The position numbers and the translations under genes are program-made. Of a DNA stretch of 64,000 nt, positions 60,301 to 64,000 are shown piece by piece. The stretch spans positions 43,065,645-43,129,644 of the forward strand of contig NC_031799.1 of the NCBI RefSeq assembly GCF_001522545.3, given 5' to 3'. Positions within the stretch are counted from its first letter, which is position 1; every line of letters begins with the position of its first letter. Under the pieces are notes generated by a model, which ran no database searches, was not told the origin of the DNA, and saw only the letters and a list, made by a program, of their open reading frames with translations. The stretch comes from Parus major (taxonomy: Eukaryota > Chordata > Aves > Passeriformes > Paridae).

Positions 60301-63300
60301 TAGCCACACAAAGCCCCTTAAGTCCAGTATGCTTATAACAATGTGACAAAGCATAAACCTGTAGGTTGTATGCAAAATGTGTGCCAGCAATGAAAAGTGA
60401 AGAATTGGTTCACAGATGCCTTTACAGATAAACTCTATTTTCTCTAAATTCCAGAAGATATTTTAAAAAAGCTTTTTGCCACTTTTCAGTGTTTTCTGAC
60501 TGAATCAAATATTTCTATCAAGAAACAAAAAGCAACAATACATAGATAAGTGGATTGGGAGCTGTTAGGTTATGATGGGTCAGGGAACTGCACAGGCGTG
60601 TTCTGGGATTCACTGATAGATAAAAATTTCTGGAAAAGCTAAAGTAGACAGTTACTCCAGCAAAGAGTGAAGATGAGGTTTGGGCGGACTTGGAGAATGA
60701 GAATCTCAACAAGTACATGTGATCACTTTCTCCTACACCTCAAAGATGAATGGGACCCAAAGGTAAAATTGTGAGTGAGAGTTTATTTAAAAGAAGTCCC
60801 TTGCTAAATGCAGGGACTGTTGTCTATACTCACCTTTGGAGTCTCAGTCCATTAATCTATCTATCCAAAAAGCACTTCATGAGCTTTTCACTGAGAGCCC
60901 ACACAGGTCTCATTGCCAGCAACAACTGCTCTCACACACTGTTGAGTAAGGGAACTTGGAATCATAAACCCAAATTTTTGCTTAAGGATTTGGGAGAGTG
61001 AGCTTGCAAAGTCATGAGCATGTTACAGGAAAGAGCCAGACTCAGCAATTGCCCAAAGAAGAAAGAAAGATTTACAGTAAAATTTCTTTCCCTTGGGCAG
61101 GCGCATCCCAGATGCCTTATCCTGACTTTTTTTGACAGGCAGCACTACAGAATAATTGTATAATTATATAAATGTATTTTCAAGAGAGGTAGAGATAAAT
61201 TTTCTTAATTATGCTAATTCATCCAGTAAGATTTCACTCATAACAGTTCTTCCTCATTGCATGTTTACTTCTTTGCTGCACTTCATTGTTTATTTTTAAA
61301 ACCCTCAGAAATCTGGCATCCAGATTCTTAAGCCACAAAAAAAGATCACAGTCATAAAGATGGCAAGGCTGTAATTTGTATTACTCAATTCTGTTGTAAT
61401 ATTGCCCAACTGCCAAGGACTGAGCTTTGATATTGTTTTGTTCTGTTGTTAAGCTTACTAGAGGGAGGAGAATGGAAAAGAAAAGAGAAGTGGTTTTCCG
61501 AAGAACTTTGCTTACATTTAGGAACTTCCGGTACATGATCTGATTTTCAAGGTTATATATAGTAAGAAGACGTCTTCTTTTCTATGTGTTACTTCCCCTA
61601 AACAAACTTATGTAGTTTTCTGTCACTTTAAAATTTTGTGTGCCTACACTGGTGCTCAAAGGGAAACTCCCACCCTAGTATTCCTGTTCTCACTCTTCTG
61701 CTTCAGCTGGCATAAACATTTATGCAACAAAACAGTCAGCCAGGCCTAAGGACATATCAGCTGAAATGTATCCTTAAAAAACATACTTAAAAACTGTCAG
61801 ACTTGAGTTATTGTTAAGCTGTGTGTGTCCTTCACCTAGCACAAGGGAAGTCTGCTGAATTGCAGTGGGCTGCAGCATGAGATGTGGCTGCCTTCCTTAG
61901 TGGTTTATGAAAATAAGGATTTTCATGGGATTCAGCTCATACACTTCATCTCTGCAGCAGCAGAGAGCACCAGTGTCTTCATCCTGCATTAGCAGTGTGA
62001 GTCTTCCATCTCTGATAGTAGTGTGTCCTCATGTTTCCAAGGGGATAGTTGACTGAGTGAATTAAAAGTGCTGCCTCTCTTTACCTTGTTCCAGAGAGAT
62101 GTGCAGTTGTCAAGAGAGTCTGTTTCTTTATAGGGGTGGGTCTAGCCATTTGCTGTTGGGCTCTTACGGTGTAACCACAGCATTCATATTTTCAGATTAT
62201 TGCAGGAAATTGGTGTAACTGCTTGAAAGATTTGCTGTCTTGCTCTTGTTATTCTTGGAGCAAAGCATTCATGTACAGATTGACATAAATTAGGCCAGAC
62301 TCCATTCTGGTTCGTAGTTACTCCCATGGGACTCGACTGTTTCCTTGGCAATCCGTATGTTACACAGATTAAGACATTTGTATCTTCTTTTGTATTTTCA
62401 GAGCTGTGCTGGCATTGAAGGACCAGGTTGCTTTCTTGAACCCTGTTTTCTGGCTCCAGTCAACCCTTGGCACACAGGGAGACAAGGAAGAAGAGACTAA
62501 CAGGGAGATACTTCTGTCCATGTCAATGCATGCAGACTTAAAGAGCAGAAAAGAGATGACTGATAATCCCAGTGAATTTAGAATTTGAAATGCTTGCTGT
62601 TTTCTGGAAAATGAAATGGACCTGTTTTGTGTTCCCTGTAAAGTTTTAAACCTCTTTTTGTAACCAGCAGGAAAATGTTTCCTTTTGAGCTAGTAATAGA
62701 GTGATGGATTCAAAAACATTAACAGATGTGATTCTTCACCAAAAGTTACTCACAAAAAGACACATTTCTGCCCTGCAAAATAATAGGTGCAATGTCCATC
62801 ACTGTCCACAGGGAGGGGAACAAATCCTGGCTCCTAGCATGCACTGGGATTTTTGCAGAGAGAATGCAGTTTGTCTGCACTTAAACAGAGTGAAAATAAT
62901 CTGATTGTATTTTACTAAACAGACAAAATGTCCTGGCCAAGACTGCAGGGTAAATTTACCTTTTGTTTAGAGGCAGTTTTAACAATCAGTCTGAACCTGA
63001 AGAGAAAGAAGGATATATTTCTTAAATATCTCTGCAATAGCAATACTATTTTACTGGGTTGGAGGTGTGCCTAACTGGTAGTAGGATCATGAGCAGGAAG
63101 CCATGAGAAAATAAGATTAAATTGAACTTTTATGGGTATTATGCAAGAGGACTGTTATGTCTGTTGTTCTGGTCATGTTGAATCTAGGGCCAAGCTAGTT
63201 CCTCCATTTGTAGAATTCTTGAAGGCAAAAGTATTCTCCTTCATTATGCCAATCTTCATTTCTTTCCTACATTGCTTACATTCAAGAGCTGTGTTGTTTA

Positions 63301-63387
63301 ATCATTTCCTCTTACACTCTCCAAAAAATCCCACTCCTTTCCACCTGTTTCTACATAGACCTTTTGCTAGCAATTCTGCTCTTTGTG

Positions 63388-63517
63388 ACAGGTTACAGGA
63401 TGGAATTAAAGCTGACTGTCTTGATCTAGGGGAAGCCGTCCCTGGCCCTGACAGGAGTGTTGGAACTAGATGATCTTTAAGGTTCCTTCCAATCCAATAA
63501 TTTTGTGATTCTATGAC
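63388..63517 (+). mobile_element. CR1 LINE 3' tail fragment
   Basis: The stretch TTGGAACTAGATGATC, then TTTAAGGTTCCTTCCAA, and the terminal GTGATTCTATGA are hallmarks of the CR1 3' UTR and its ATTCTATG-type end. Only the last 100-130 bp are present, typical of 5' truncation. Confidence 0.88.
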
Positions 63518-64000
63518 CCCAGCTCCTACAAAGTGTATTTAATGGTGAAAATGTGGTCACATTTTCCACACGTTCCACACTTCTTGACATGAGCGGTGAT
63601 CCCTGGGCAGAGACATGGTTTTCCATCATGTCATTTCTTCAAGGCGAATAAACAGTGCAGATGCACTAATTCACAAGCCTGTAGTCCTCCAAAGAGCACA
63701 GCCATGTGAGCATGGGACTGTGATGAAACTGGCATGGCTAGATATTTGCCTAGGGTGCTTTTGTACTGTACTCCATTCATGGGGCTTTAAGGGATTTGAG
63801 AAAAACCACAAAAGAAGTGTGGTCCTCTAATCATGTCACTTGGCAAGGAAGTCCAGACCCTTCACTCTTAGTTTAATGTTAATGGCTTTTTTTTAGATGT
63901 TTGAATGCAGCCACAGTGCTCAGGACTCTGGTCAGCCTGGACTGAGTCTAGTATAAAATATTTTCTTCCATGAATGTTACTGGACCAACAATGGCAATGG
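63518..64000. other. Intergenic end of the window
   Basis: No gene, RNA or repeat recognised after the CR1 tail. Confidence 0.6.

Larger units (their letters stand above)
50043..63387. other. Intergenic region; no supported gene
   Basis: AT-rich sequence without a recognisable coding exon. Contents noted separately are a diverged duplicated unit (51402 and 52259), a long T run at about 52438-52457, a hairpin at 54311 and a short CATGT microsatellite near 57867. Two open frames of marginal interest (50768-51004 minus and 62399-62588 plus) are discussed as findings. Confidence 0.6.

Noticed and set aside
1..64000. CRISPR arrays, bacterial operons, rRNA and tRNA genes
   Set aside because: The window is bird nuclear DNA; I saw no regularly spaced repeats of CRISPR type and no tRNA or rRNA signatures.

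Overview
The window is vertebrate nuclear DNA, almost certainly from a bird. It holds one clearly recognisable protein-coding gene, a complete lipoprotein lipase gene (LPL) on the + strand. The coding sequence is split over ten exons from 12895 to 27992. Nearly all splice sites can be placed to the base, because the exon lengths (180, 112, 234, 243, 121, 183 and 105 bp for exons 3 to 9) equal those I know for vertebrate LPL and the frame is kept throughout. The joined frame gives about 484 residues. It carries the lipase Ser/Asp/His triad, the lid between two cysteines, a furin-type RTKR site and the C-terminal tryptophan cluster. The bird assignment rests on CR1 LINE copies, a coding C-terminal extension in exon 10 as I recall it for chicken LPL, and a compact gene of about 17 kb.

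Layout. 1-12430: intergenic DNA with no supported gene. 12430-13200: CpG-rich LPL promoter and exon 1, with a GC-rich hexamer tract, GC boxes, a CCAAT box and an octamer. 12895-27992: LPL coding exons, with a 6.8 kb first intron and short later introns. 27993 to about 30190: long 3' UTR with several poly(A) signals, a miR-27-type seed match and three Pumilio-type octamers. 30190-36620: intergenic, with an assembly gap at 30998-31151. 36625-38345: minus-strand CR1 LINE lacking its reverse transcriptase core. 38346-47480: nothing recognised. 47690-47966: an orphan CpG-rich block that runs into a second gap (47967-48131). 48624-50042: a probable minus-strand solo LTR. 50043-63387: intergenic, with a diverged duplicated unit, a hairpin and one ankyrin-like open frame. 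63388-63517: a short plus-strand CR1 tail.

LPL is the secreted triglyceride lipase that hydrolyses triglycerides in circulating lipoproteins at the vessel wall. The promoter (octamer, CCAAT, GC boxes) and the 3' UTR motifs suggest control at both transcription and mRNA level. I found no undescribed biological system. The best leads are the Pumilio-site cluster, a tandem NAGNAG acceptor at exon 2, a near-perfect palindrome just inside intron 3, a possible extra glycosylation site near the active site, the orphan CpG block, and the unclassified duplicated unit at 51.4/52.3 kb.
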